From assembly GCA_035578905.1 (NCBI GenBank), contig JAQJVL010000731.1, positions 15,001 to 79,000 on the forward strand: a DNA stretch of 64,000 bases. Direction: 5' to 3'. The DNA comes from Stictocephala bisonia (Eukaryota > Arthropoda > Insecta > Hemiptera > Membracidae). Numbering within the stretch: the first letter of the stretch is position 1; the number at the start of each line of letters is the position of its first letter. The notes beneath the pieces are model-generated. The model had not been told where the DNA came from and made no database searches. It saw only the letters and a list, made by a program, of their open reading frames with translations. This document shows positions 26,976-40,100 of this stretch, in pieces. The translations under genes were made by a program, and so were the position numbers.

Positions 26976-28196
26976 TCATACATTTAGGTGAGACTGACTA
27001 TCGCTATGAAGTTTTAGATAATTGGCATACATTTGTCTTGCCATGTTTAAAACTTTATTTACTTCATGTTTCCTAACCATTTTGTCAAAATGCATAGCCA
27101 TTTCATTATAGTCCATTCCAGTATGCATGATTAGGTCTCGGTGTTGGCGAAGAACAGTAATACATAAAAACATTAAAAAGGGATTTCCTCCCCCAAACTC
27201 TTTAGGGGGGGGTAGGCTAATCCCCTTGGGCTTAATAGAATTACTTACATCTGTCTCATCACTACATCTAGGCACACTAGGAATGTTACCGTTAATATTT
27301 GTGTTTATTTCCTCAAGAGTCCCTTTTCTTCTAGCTAACAAACTAAGATTTACATCACTGTTATTATCTACAGGACTTTCAGTTCTTGGTGAATTTGTGG
27401 CTTCACTATTTTCATACTTTTTTAGAAGTCTGATCGGTGTCACTGATTTTATAGAACTACCGTCAGTTTCTATGATTTCTCCAACAGTAAGGTCCATATC
27501 TAAGTCAGTTTGTTCGTCGGGCGTTGTTGATGTTCGTAAAGGATTTTCCCACACAAACACTTCATCCCCAACTCCTAATGCTGCCTCAGGCTTTAAACGA
27601 TCAGTCCCAAAAACATGTCTATCTAAACTCTCCAATTCTAACCTCAATTCTCTTGTCATTGATGTTGTCATTGGAAAATACTCAGTAGAGTCATCTGGAG
27701 AACTTCCATCATCTTCACTTTCTCGTTTTTTTCCTACATCTACAGTTAATTTTTTTACATTCTTATTTTCCTTTAACACATTGTTTTTATCTAAACTAAG
27801 AAATTCGTTTAAATTCTTAACAACACGTCCAGATGGTTTCTCTAAAGGCTCTTCAATTTTCTCTAAAGCTGCTTCATCAAGGCTGCTGAATGGTCTCGGT
27901 TTGGATGGTTTGATATGTTTGGTTCGTAGGCTAATACCTTCATCCAGACTGAGAGAGGCTCCAGAAGTCTGGCGGCGCAAGGCGCATATCTTGGTATAGG
28001 CATTCTCTCGAGGACGAGGGCTAGGAGGCGGAGGTGTTCCACAAAATTCTTGCTCAAACAACTTCAACTCTTTCTCAGGAGCAAAGGGTGGCAAAGAGCT
28101 CCACATCACTTCCAGCATTCTTAATGCATCGTCAAATGCAAATTCTCTTTTCATTTCAAGAAGTAACCAACGGTAGCAAAATAATAAATCATCTGC
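26976..28196 (-). CDS. TBC1D25: TBC1D25 exon 7 (terminal exon)
   Basis: 1221 bases including the stop codon; the acceptor is TTTCACAG. The first residues ADDLLFCYRWLLLEMKREFA and the following FDDALRMLEVMWSSLPP complete the TBC domain. A roughly 280-residue linker rich in Ser, Pro, Glu and Lys follows, with a PPPPSPRPRE segment. The end is the conserved block LPPPKEFGGGNPFLMFLC with MDYNEMAMHFDKMVRKHEV. The plus strand here also has a 290-codon open frame, which is a shadow. A minisatellite begins only about 40 bases upstream of the acceptor in the intron. Confidence 0.95.
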   Translation of the reverse strand, partial: ADDLLFCYRWLLLEMKREFAFDDALRMLEVMWSSLPPFAPEKELKLFEQEFCGTPPPPSPRPRENAYTKICALRRQTSGASLSLDEGISLRTKHIKPSKPRPFSSLDEAALEKIEEPLEKPSGRVVKNLNEFLSLDKNNVLKENKNVKKLTVDVGKKRESEDDGSSPDDSTEYFPMTTSMTRELRLELESLDRHVFGTDRLKPEAALGVGDEVFVWENPLRTSTTPDEQTDLDMDLTVGEIIETDGSSIKSVTPIRLLKKYENSEATNSPRTESPVDNNSDVNLSLLARRKGTLEEINTNINGNIPSVPRCSDETDVSNSIKPKGISLPPPKEFGGGNPFLMFLCITVLRQHRDLIMHTGMDYNEMAMHFDKMVRKHEVNKVLNMARQMYANYLKLHSDSQSHLNV

Positions 28197-31100
28197 CTGT
28201 GAAATAAATAAGAGTGTTAGTTAAACAATACAAAATTGGTTTGTTGTATAATGTGTGGTAGCTGGCATAGCTGGGAGATCACAAATTCATGACAGTTCAT
28301 CTGCCAGGTTTGTTGTATAATGTGTGATAGCTGGCATAGCTGGGAGATCAAAAATTTATGACAGTCCATCTGCCAGGTTTGTTGTATAATGTGTGGTAGC
28401 TGGCATAGATGGGAGATCACAAATTCATGACAGTCCATCTGCCAGGTTTGTTGTATAATGTGTGGTAGCTGGCATAGATGGGAGATCACAAATTCATGAC
28501 AGTCCATCTGCCAGGTTTGTTGTATAATGTGTGGTAGCTGGGAGATCACAAATTCATGACAGTCCATCTGCCAGGTTTGTTGTATAATGTGTGGTAGCTG
28601 GGAGATCACAAATTCATGACAGTCCATCTACCAGGTTTGTTGTATAATGTGTGGTAGCTGGCATAGATGGGAGATCACAAATTCATGACAGTCCATCTGC
28701 CAGGTTTGTTGTATAATGTGTGGTAGCTGGCATAGATGGGAGATCACAAATTCATGACAGTTCATCTGCCAGGTTTGTTATATAATGTGTGGTAGCTGGG
28801 AGATCACAAATTCATGACAGTCCATCTACCAGGTTTGTTGTATAATGTGTGGTAGCTGGCATAGATGGGAGATCACAAATTCATGACAGTCCATCTGCCA
28901 GGTTTGTTGTATAATGTGTGGTAGCTGGGAGATCACAAATTCATGACAGTCCATCTACCAGGTTTGTTGTATAAATGTGTGGTAACTGGCATAGATGGGA
29001 GATCACAAATTCATGACAGTCCATCTGCCAGGTTTGTTGTATAATGTGTGGTAGCTGGGAGATCACAAATTCATGACAGTCCATCTACCAGGTTTGTTGT
29101 ATAATGTGTGGTAGCTGGCATAGATGGGAGATCACAAATTCATGACAGTCCATCTGCCAGGTTTGTTGTAAAATGTGTGGTAGCTGGGAGATCACAAATT
29201 CATGACAGTCCATCTACCAGGTTTGTTGTATAATGTGTGGTAGCTGGCATAGATGGGAGATCACAAATTCATGACAGTCCATCTGCCAGGTTTGTTGTAT
29301 AATGTGTGGTAGCTGGCATAGATGGGAGATCACAAATTCATGACAGTCCATCTGCCAGGTTTGTTGTATAATGTGTGGTAGCTGGGAGATCACAAATTCA
29401 TGACAGTCCATCTACCAGGTTTGTTGTATAATGTGTGGTAGCTGGCATAGATGGGAGATCACAAATTCATGACAGTCCATCTGCCAGGTTTGTTGTATAA
29501 TGTGTGGTAGCTGGGAGATCACAAATTCATGACCAGTCCATCTACCAGGTTTGTTGTATAATGTGTGGTAACTGGCATAGATGGGAGATCACAAATTCAT
29601 GACAGTCCATCTGCCAGGTTTGTTGTATAATGTGTGGTAGCTGGCATAGATGGGAGATCACAAATTCATGACAGTCCATCTGCCAGGTTTGTTGTATAAT
29701 GTGTGGTAGCTGGGAGATCACAAATTCATGACAGTCCATCTACCAGGTTTGTTGCTCGTTTAGAACTACCCAGCCTGGGGGTACAGTTTTAAAGATTTGC
29801 TCTGGACGCAAACAACAACACCCCCACTATATAATGTAAACAACTAAAATTAAAGTGTACATGAAATTTATTGTTCTGTAACACATAATTACTATTATTC
29901 CAGAATCATTACTTTGAATTGTTGAACCATCATTTAAACATCTGGATTTATAGTCAACTAGTACTGGCTTGAACAGCTATAAATAATAAAAAGATACACC
30001 CTAAAATAACCCTAATAATATTTCGTTTTATAGTTCATGAGACTGAAAGAAAAGTAGATACAGAAATGCTGATCAAACGAGCTCCACACAGAAGAAATGT
30101 TAAACTGAAATGTTAGAAATTTGGCAAGAATTTTAAAACTAATATTCCTTTGATTTGTTTGAGATTATTTTGCTTATTTATATAGAACAAAATAGAATAA
30201 AAAACTTAAAGCAAAATTAAGGGAAATGATCCTTTCTTACATTTAACCTCTTAAAACTAACATAAAATAATATTTATAAATGAATAAATAGATACACAGA
30301 AAAATGTAATTAAATTGCTTTATTAACTACACATAGTTGAATTTTCATAATAACATTAATTCAAAATGTCATAAATATTCTTTAAAAGAATTTGTACCCC
30401 ACAACTTTATGTTCCTTCTGTCCTTCTAACATTACTTTAAAATAATATTTTCGTTTTCACTTTTTCAGAGTGTATTTCTTGAAAAGGATAAGAAATTCAT
30501 TCACAGTGTAATATAATTATAGAGGTTGTAGAGAATTTTTCATCTTATAAATTATCAAAAAATATTTCTCTGTTATAAACCATTCTCAAAATACAAGTGA
30601 AAACTCAAAACGTCATCTGTGCCCATCACTTCTATGATTCACCTCTTAGGATTGGGGATTTTTACTATGTTTACCCCTTCATATCTCTTAAAAAATATTC
30701 TTAATCCAATTTGTTTACCACTGACCATTCATTCTACGTCCCTATTGAGCTCCCATTGATTTCACTATTAATAAAATGATCTGATACCTCTGGGTTGATA
30801 TGAAAAGTCCCTTATTGTGTGAGTAATGATTTTTAAATTGTTTCAACCATCTTAATGGGTTTAGAAGGGGAAGTGGAGGGTTATAATCTCTTGTTCATTA
30901 GGTATCTTGAAATTTGGGCAAATTTTCTTTGGATCTAATTCTACATAGTATTGATCAGTATGAAAAAAGTGTTCAAAATTCTAAATCTACAGTTCAGAGT
31001 ATGTGCACAATACGAATGTTAATCATGAATTTAATGTAAATTTAATTTATATTCAAATCTGCAAATCCTGTCACTGCATATCTATATTCAAGAATGTATC

Positions 31101-34100
31101 TTGTGTTATTGATCATAAAATATAGTAAAATAAATGTACAATAAATTCATATTCAAATATCTTAGGTTAGGTTAAAGAGCACTAGGCAAGGAATTAGTAT
31201 AGTAGGAGACATAGGACCGGCAAGTTTACTTCAGAAGCAACATTCTTACTCCACTAACACCACAGTAGTAGTAAACAAATACAATAATAATACATGTTGC
31301 ACAAATTGTCAATGCCGCTGGAGTACCAAATATAAATATCTTGCATTTGCAAGATGCAGTTGCAATCTTTTAACTGCCAATCTATGGTTAATATACTGAC
31401 CTAATTTTAAAATATTTAATAAATTGTATTATTTACCTGATGGGATTTAAGATATGAGTAGAATGTGTTGTCATAATACATAAGTCCCTCCGCCAAGTGC
31501 TGGAACCTCTTTGTCATTGTGATTCCATCCAAAAGGAAGTTAGGCGACAGCCGCCGCATCAAAGCACAGAAACAGATGTATGCTTGAGCCTCATCATTCA
31601 TGGTCACCAGCAAGGGTGAGGCCAGATCTGACATTCCTTGACAATAGCTTACAGCTGGATGGTTCAATGCATAGCTGTTGACAATACACAATAGATCTTT
31701 ATTCATAAACATAGAGTTTAGAATGTTCGTCAAGATACAGGGTTAATACAAAACAGTTTGTAAAAAAACATTAGGGTATAGTACTCTCACTTTTTATTTC
31801 TCAATTTTTTTTCAGGCTACAAAAAAAGCAATTAGGACCATTTTTAAGAAACTGAATCGTTATCATTGTAAAAATCTGTTTAAATCTAATAAAATATTAA
31901 CATTTCCATCCATACATTGTTTTCACTGTACTGTTTGTGAAAAAAATGTTCTCTATTTAATAACTCAACTGCAACACAATAAAATTTTTTTAACAGAAAT
32001 ATTATTCCGATTCCAAAATATAAAAATGTTTTTTCACCAATCATCTCTTATACAATGGTATCAGATTCTACAACGCACTTCCAGACGAGCTTACGGCTGG
32101 TATTGGTTGCAGGTCTTATGGTAATGCCTTGAAGAACAACACAATTATGGCATCCTCTTTTGGGGTTCAGCATCCAATTCTTTGCTTTTAAGAGTATTTC
32201 AGTTACAGAAAAGAGCAATCCGTATAATGGCTGGATTAAATAAACGCGAATCTTGCCGGGAATTTTTCAAATCGTTTCAAATTTTACCCTTGCAGTCCCT
32301 CTACATATATGAAATGTTAAATTCTATAAATTTAAATTCGGTATTTTTCAAGTAGGAGCAGATGTGCATACTCATAATACGCGGCAACGACATCAGCACA
32401 GACCGGCACAGCATCGGCTTCAAATTGCATCTTACCTACCTCAAAATATTGGGCCAAAATTGTTTAATAAATTGCCAAATTTTATTAAACTCGAAGAAAG
32501 CCCCAGAAAATTTAAAGCTTTCCTAAAGAAATACTTAGTTCAAGGAGTATTTGTCTGTCAGGTGACTGATTTTGCTTTTATTTATGTAATATATTAATAA
32601 TAACACTAATGTAGTACATATTATGATTATATTAGTCAGTTAAAATGAGTTAACATACACTATTAACATATATATGATGAATACATAATTATTATAATTA
32701 TATGACTTTTGTAATACAATTTTTAAATTGTCAAACTACAAATAAATGATTTTGATTTGATTTGATTTGATTTTTCATAGATAAGCATTACTACAGCGTT
32801 AGGGATTATCTCTCATGCTAATAATCTTGTGCTTATACTAATGTTAGGCATAAGTGCATATAATAAGTAGTTTTGCAATTGTAATGTTTGCTTATTTAAT
32901 CCATTTGTATACTAAAAAAAATATATGACGCTAATATGCAGTTATGTAAATTTTTTTTTTTAAATAAAGATAATTTGATATCCAAAAATATTATCTAGGG
33001 TTAAAATATTTAAGGTTAGCTATTTACAATCACAATTTGCATATTTTAGGCAACTTCCCAAAGTAATGAGCAAAGTCTTAGAATCTCTATCAATGTTCTT
33101 ATAAAAAATTGTTAAAAATCAAATAATAAATTAGGATGGTTGTGTGTACAGAATGTACATGTTACCTTTTTATCAGTTTCAAATTTATCCAGATTCATTT
33201 AAAAGCATGGCCTTCATTTAAAAAATATTTTATTTCTGTAATAATGTTTACTGCTGCCGAGCACAAGTATATGTATATCGGTACGTATAAGACTCAAATA
33301 CAACTCAAGCTAAGCTCCTATTCCATTAGTAACCAATTACAATCATTACTTACTGTAGTTAAAAAATTAAATATACATCTAGTTTGTAATAACAGTAATG
33401 AAGTTTCATATAAAATTAATAAAATAATTTATAAAAACCCTTACGTAGTGAGAATGTTAAAAAGAGATACAATGTTCTTATTGTCATCACTGCCAGCATA
33501 GAAAACGTGGTGTCTGTCTGTACGGAGAACGTCTTTCCTCACCATACTTGTCACATAAGCCAGTTCACCAATCATCTGAAATCCATAAAATGTATTAGCA
33601 AGTAGGTCTTAATTACAATGTTTAATAAAGGTTTAATTCTGATGAGCTTAAGTAATGAATTATTAAGAAAAAATGTCATTTTAATCAGTAATATTAATTA
33701 TTGGTGCGTCTTTTAGAACTAGTAATTTCATGTTTTAAATAAAGTATTTTACAGTAAAATAATTGTAAAATGATTATTACTCGAGTTTGTTTTCGTTCCA
33801 AGTCGGCAATTATTTTGGGATCCGTATTTGATAACAAATAATAAGTGGAATTACGTAGTCAATTGGAATAGTGAAATAAATTAAGAATTCTACTGTGTTT
33901 TTGAATATTGCTGATAACAATGGAATATTACTGATAACAGTTGAATATTGCTGATAACACCAGTCAATTCCTTATCATGATGTTTGTTATGACTTCCTGT
34001 CTGATAGGGTACCTGGCTTCTACAGTCCATATTTTTTATAAAACATTTCTTAATCAAAATACAGTCTTATCTCTTTTTCTTTTATACATTCAAACGTGTT

Positions 34101-37100
34101 GCATTTTTACTGATTCGCAATCATTGATTTAAATTCAGTTAGTCCGTTGGCACTGTATTCAAAATGCATTACTCAATATTATTTTCATTAAAAAAAGTAT
34201 AGTTAAGCGTTAATTATTAAAAATAACTTTATTAACATCTATTTCCAACTTTTTTACTGGAAAATATTTTAAATAATATAATAACTCCCAGTGTACTCAA
34301 TAAATTACATTCTATTGCATATGTTGATACTGTTTTATATATCAATTTTAATTTATTATCTAAACTATAATGTATTTTATACTTGCATCAAAATGCTTCT
34401 TCTAAAAAAAATCTGTGATTTATACGATTTATTTATCAATGCTTACTTAACTTTACATTAATTTTTATTTCAGTCTACTCATCCCAAGTTAAAAACTAAA
34501 CAATTATATATGGCTGTCAGCTTTTTCTAACAATAAAAGTGAATATATAAGTTGTTTTCCATTATTTTATACATTCTTTTTGCGTGTAAAATATATTATT
34601 TTAACTGTAACATATTAAATTTTCATAATTTTGACCGGTTACTCTCCCACAACAACAGCAAAGTACAATTATTGGCATTTAAATTTAACGAATTTAATAC
34701 AGAGTCATCAACTTTCTTTATTACTAGTTTTTCCCATATTTGTCCTTAATTATTTAACTACATAAGTATGCTTAGTCCTAAACAAACTTATTAAGCCCTA
34801 AAATTCTATTTCAAAATAACTATGATTTATTGTGCTTTAGGTCTACTGCATTTTTTTAATCCCATCATCTTACATTCCTTATATTATTTTTGATTGACCT
34901 TCTTACTTTGATATAAAGTTAATTTTTATAATTTTGTAACATACATATATGATTAACTAGCTAACATTTATATGATCATGTATGTTTTAAATTATCTTTC
35001 TTCGTACTAGCAAGATACAATACCTGCTTCTAAAACTTAATCAAACTCATAAACTCTTTATATGTGCATCAAATCGCATAAAATCGAAATTCTTTGAATT
35101 ACATTGCTGCATTGCACACACCTAATAAAGGTAATCATATATTTGATACCTTTAGATAATCTAGCTTCAGATGATATTCTTTATTATTTTGAACTCTTAA
35201 AATAAAAAACTCCTATTTAATTAAATGTACATTTAAATACGCAGGTACAAAATGTGAAAAATGTTAGTTTTACATTGGAAAAATTGAATACCAAGCAATA
35301 CAATATTAATTTAGTCTTATAAGTAAATTACATATCACTAAACTTAAAAAGTGTTATTTTGCTACAGTTGAAAAATTAACAAATCTGGTATTTATTTTTT
35401 ACAAAACATCCTGTAAATTACGTCATAATATTTAAAACATTAGGAGAGATAGGACATCAGAAAGCTTACCTGAGAAGACAATTCCACTAACACCTTACAG
35501 TAGTAAACAAAAACAACACATTTTGCCATTGACACTGAAAATGTGTGAAAAATGTGTTGTTTCTTTTTTATTTATTATTATTAGTTTAGGTGTTTGTGGA
35601 CTTGTCTTCTTAGGTAGGTTTGCTGATGTCCTATCTCTCCTAATGTACTAACTACTAATGTCTGGCTTAGTGCTCTTTAAGTAAACCTAAAATGCATAAT
35701 ACTTTTAAAACTATAAAGTTTAACTTATACTAAAGTTGAAAATATGATAATTTAATTATTTCATATTACTTTGCAAACCATAAACAACTTTCTATTTGTA
35801 TAATCAAACTGGAATATGCATAAAAGTTACTAACACAAACAGTTTCCTTGGTGTAATTGACCCTGAGACATATATGAAAATCACTAACACAGAGTCGTGC
35901 AGGGTGTAAAAATTGGTTCGGCATTTAGAGCCCTAATGATAGTGATAGTTTGAAGTGAAGGGGCGGGATAAGACTGGCGGTGATTAGACAGTGAACTAGT
36001 TCATTTGAAGATATAGAAGAACAGGAAGCATTCACCTAACCAGCTTAAACAATGTAAGAAAAATGAAATGCAGTGGTTGTAAAAGACTAGACGCAATACC
36101 TAAAGTGCGCAACAACAGAATGTTGTTTTCAAACAGATTAATATATTGATCGTTGTATTAAAACAGTTGTTGCCTCAGTAACATCTTTTACTGTCAATTG
36201 ATCCTAAATCTGTCATGTAAGAAAAATCCTGAAATCTTTTCCGTTAATTCACTACCACTACTTTGGTTGGGTTATGTTTAGTTAGGTTATGTTAGGTTGT
36301 TTAGGTTATGTTAGGTTTATTTAGGTTACATTAGGCTTGTTAGGTTTGTTTAGGTTACGCTAGGTTTGTTAGGTTTAGTTATGTTATGTTAACCCTGCGA
36401 GTGTGGCACCAAAATTGAGTGTTTTGCAGAGTTATACTTAAATGATTGTTTTCTTGCTTTATAAGTATATAATCATATCATGTTACATGATTCTTTTTGA
36501 CAGATAATAAATAACGTTCCTATACTAATTTTATAATAGTTTACAACATGTACCTCTATATATTATATAAATAAAAATATTGTAATTTTGTTATTCCAAA
36601 AATATTTTTTTTCTGGCATATACAAAGTCTAATTAATAAGATTCAAATAATTTACAATTATAGTTGGTGTACTACAAATGTTATGCAGATTCCAAAAATG
36701 TATAGGTTTCTATGGTAACAAATGATAATAAAATGTTTCATGTGTTTTTGTCGAACTATGCACAATAAGTGTTAATGCCGATGTGCACTGTACTCTTATG
36801 TAATAAAAGTAATATTATAAATGTTGAAATATAGCCTATAAAAATAAACAAAATCAAGTATCACTAATGAATAAACTATAAAACGAAAACTGTACAAAAT
36901 AATCAATAAATATCAGCAAAAATATCACTTATACACGCGTTGTTTACCAAGCTGAGATCGTCCGGCGACACGTTGGTTGGAAGAGGACATCTGAAAATGA
37001 AATAAGATCAGCTGTTTTATAAAAAACATCTGACATATACATGATGAAATAGTAAACATGGAATTCAAATGGAAAGATTAGAATCTTGACTACAGTTTAG

Positions 37101-40100
37101 TAGTGAATTCAATTGAATTTTATGGATAGTAACAACGTAAAATTGAATTAAGCAAGCCATGGTAAATTGCGACTCTCACACTCGTAATGGGTACAAGCTT
37201 ACGCAAATAGGGATGGCCACACTCGGAGGGTTAACCTAAGTTATGGTTATGGTATTGAATTATGGAAAAGACCAAAACCTGAATTTAATGCAATAATACC
37301 CGAATTTTTCTTTATGAAATAACAAAACTGGGCAGCAAACTCATACACAAAGTTATACTCATAACTTGATCATGACTTTGCCCATAAATTTTATCTCACT
37401 AACTCCTAAAATTGTGTTTCGACTACTTGGTATCATGAATGAACTTAATCCTCCCCTAGTCTCACTATTCTTTTAATGTGATAGGTACTAATAACACAGG
37501 AAAGACCTTTTAAGATATTGAAAATAACACATAAACATGTGCTATGAGGGCTTTCTACTTTCTAAGTGTTTAAACATTTTTATTCGTGAAATTTTCTTGG
37601 ATAACTGGCCAAAAATATTAAAATAACCAACCCATGAAGAAAAATCCATATTTATTATTTCATAACTTCCCACTACTCAGTAGAGTCAGTGATAACAATG
37701 TATGTTTCATTAGTGAAGAAGAATGTTTCGATACTGTTGCAGTGAATTAAATAGATACTGTTGTTCTAATTAAATACAAAAGAATTTGCTTTGTATGAAT
37801 TTAAAGAACTGATTACAATTGGTAGATACATGTATGCATTGAATACTTAAACAATATTTCTACAACTTTAAAACAATATTGTTCTACTAGTATAATATAT
37901 ATAACAACAAACCTACTATATACGAATTTCCCTTGTTAACCTCGAACTAGATAACCATCATTATATGAATACTTGATAACTTAATATTTTTAATCTTGTA
38001 ATTCTAATATCGATATCTACTATTTTAAATAACAGTTTGTCAAATCATAGTATTTATCAGTAACATTACTAATTTATTTGAGAATCTAAATCCTGTTGTT
38101 ATCAGTGATTACTTTATGAATATTACTATTCTTCCTCATCTTAGAGTACACTTAATTGGTTTCTATGTTTCCATCAAATCTTAATATACTGAAATGTAAC
38201 TTTTATCGAGTTTAACATTACTGATTACAATATTTTTTATTTGCATTTCTATAGTATGTACTTCAGTACTCTTGATTTTCATTTTATGTATCATTCTTTC
38301 TTGGATCTTCAGGGTACACTTGTAAAATGGTCATATTACTTTTGATCAACAATCTATGTATACAAATACAACCAATTCCGTTGTACACTGGACAATGGTG
38401 ATTCAAATTTTTTATTTAGCGTAAAATGTATATTTCAAAATGTTTTCATAAAATTCACTGTTTATTTTTCATTTTGCGTTCTAGTTATTCTAAATTTTTA
38501 ACATTAATTAGAAAAATCAAATTATTTGTTTATATTTACTGAATAGATCTATAAAAAATATCTTATCTATTGATTCTATTTTAATAGTAAATTGCATCTG
38601 AGTAAAGCAGCATTTCTCTCCCGTTTTCTAGTATCAGCTACATTTTTTTGATTGGAAATGAATATTTAACAAGTGTAGATTAATGTAAAACACCTCTCAG
38701 CATATGACTACTGACTAGTTGACTAAAACGTAAAGTTTGAAGTTACAACTAAGAATGCCAGTCTGACTAGTTTTGTTTTATCCCTGATCAGGATTAATAT
38801 ATTTAACACATCTTAAATATTTTAAACCAAGCTTGTTCCTATTTTTATAAAAATGTTAGAGATGATTTGTTATCCCTGATTATGATTTTATGATATTAAA
38901 ATGGGGAAAGCCAAAATAAATAAAATATTGAAGTTTTATTTTTTAAGTTGAAATAAATAATACTAAACATTAATAATTTGTTGATAAAAGTGAAATATTT
39001 GTGTGATTAATTTGTTTTAACTTCACTAATCGCCTACATGCCTGTACATGAACTTCAATCAACAGGTGAAATATCAACCATCAGCTCAGTTCAGGATTTG
39101 AACCTTTGACAGTGCACTCAGTAGTTCAAAGCCTTAACCACTTGAACTGCCTAACCAGCAAAATTTATTTGTTCAAAGAAAACTTTAAATTAAATTTATA
39201 GTTTTATTCATAGCTGTATGTTGTGTCTTGATACCTGATTCATTATAAGGCCTTGTAGTCTTGCTTGCCTGCTTTCATTTGGGAGTGGACCAGGTGTTGC
39301 TGATTCCATCCATTCTTCACAGTCCTCTTTGCTCTCAGAAAAAGACTTCAAGTCCACTCGCAAATGCAAATGCGGCTCGGAAGAACTAGAAACACATAAA
39401 CAGTTATATCAGAACTTTAAAATATTTAAAATCAAGAGTTTTTCCTTTTATTTTTTTAAGTTTTTTTTTTTCTTTTGTAAAGTTACACAAAAGCATGCCA
39501 ATCTTTCCACTTTCATATTTCACTAACTTAACACAGGCATTTTTCTACATTGACTAAAATAGTTTTTTGTCAAAACTCCTCCTTTATTTCTTCATCAATT
39601 TTAACGATTAAAGTAAATACTTTAAATAAATTAAATAAAAAATTGCCTTTATTCTTATTTGTGCAATAAGTTTTCAATTGTTCAATATTTTTACCATGAA
39701 GAGTACAGGAAGCCCTCAAAGTATGATTTTTGGCCATAAGAATAACATGGAGAGGGATTTAAATTATTCAAAATGTTACAACTGTTAAAATGTAAACTAT
39801 TATGTATTCATAATTTTAACAGCTGTTAGAATGTACACAATGATGTGTATAATATTAAGAAGGTTAATAGATCCCAATTTTAGTAATACCATTGGGTATT
39901 TATATTTAAACTGTAAATAGGTTGAAACTCAAGTACAATGTGTGAGTTACAAGAAATAATTGTACATGTACTGTATTATTATTTTACTTAATATAGCTAA
40001 CCACTAATATTTGTTGTCAAAAGCTGTATGCAGAGGCCAAAGGCCAAGGTGTTACAAGCGCAGTGAGGGAGGGGGTTGGCACGCGAAGTGTACAGGGGTT

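Noticed and set aside
27127..27999. 290-codon open frame on the plus strand
   Set aside because: It lies entirely antisense to TBC1D25 exon 7, whose minus-strand translation matches the family closely.
28237..29752. Possible CRISPR-like array
   Set aside because: Units are contiguous 69/60-bp tandem copies without unique spacers, in a eukaryotic intron.
28237..29752. Repeat peptide genes encoded by the minisatellite
   Set aside because: Frames are open only because the units are multiples of three; one-base indels break them and no independent coding evidence exists.
33136..33501. 121-codon plus-strand frame
   Set aside because: It overlaps TBC1D25 exon 5 in antisense, and the rest is AT-rich intron without a recognisable motif.
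36262..36390. Telomeric (TTAGG)n array
   Set aside because: The words are irregular GTTAGGTT-type variants, internal to a gene, and far from a pure pentamer array.
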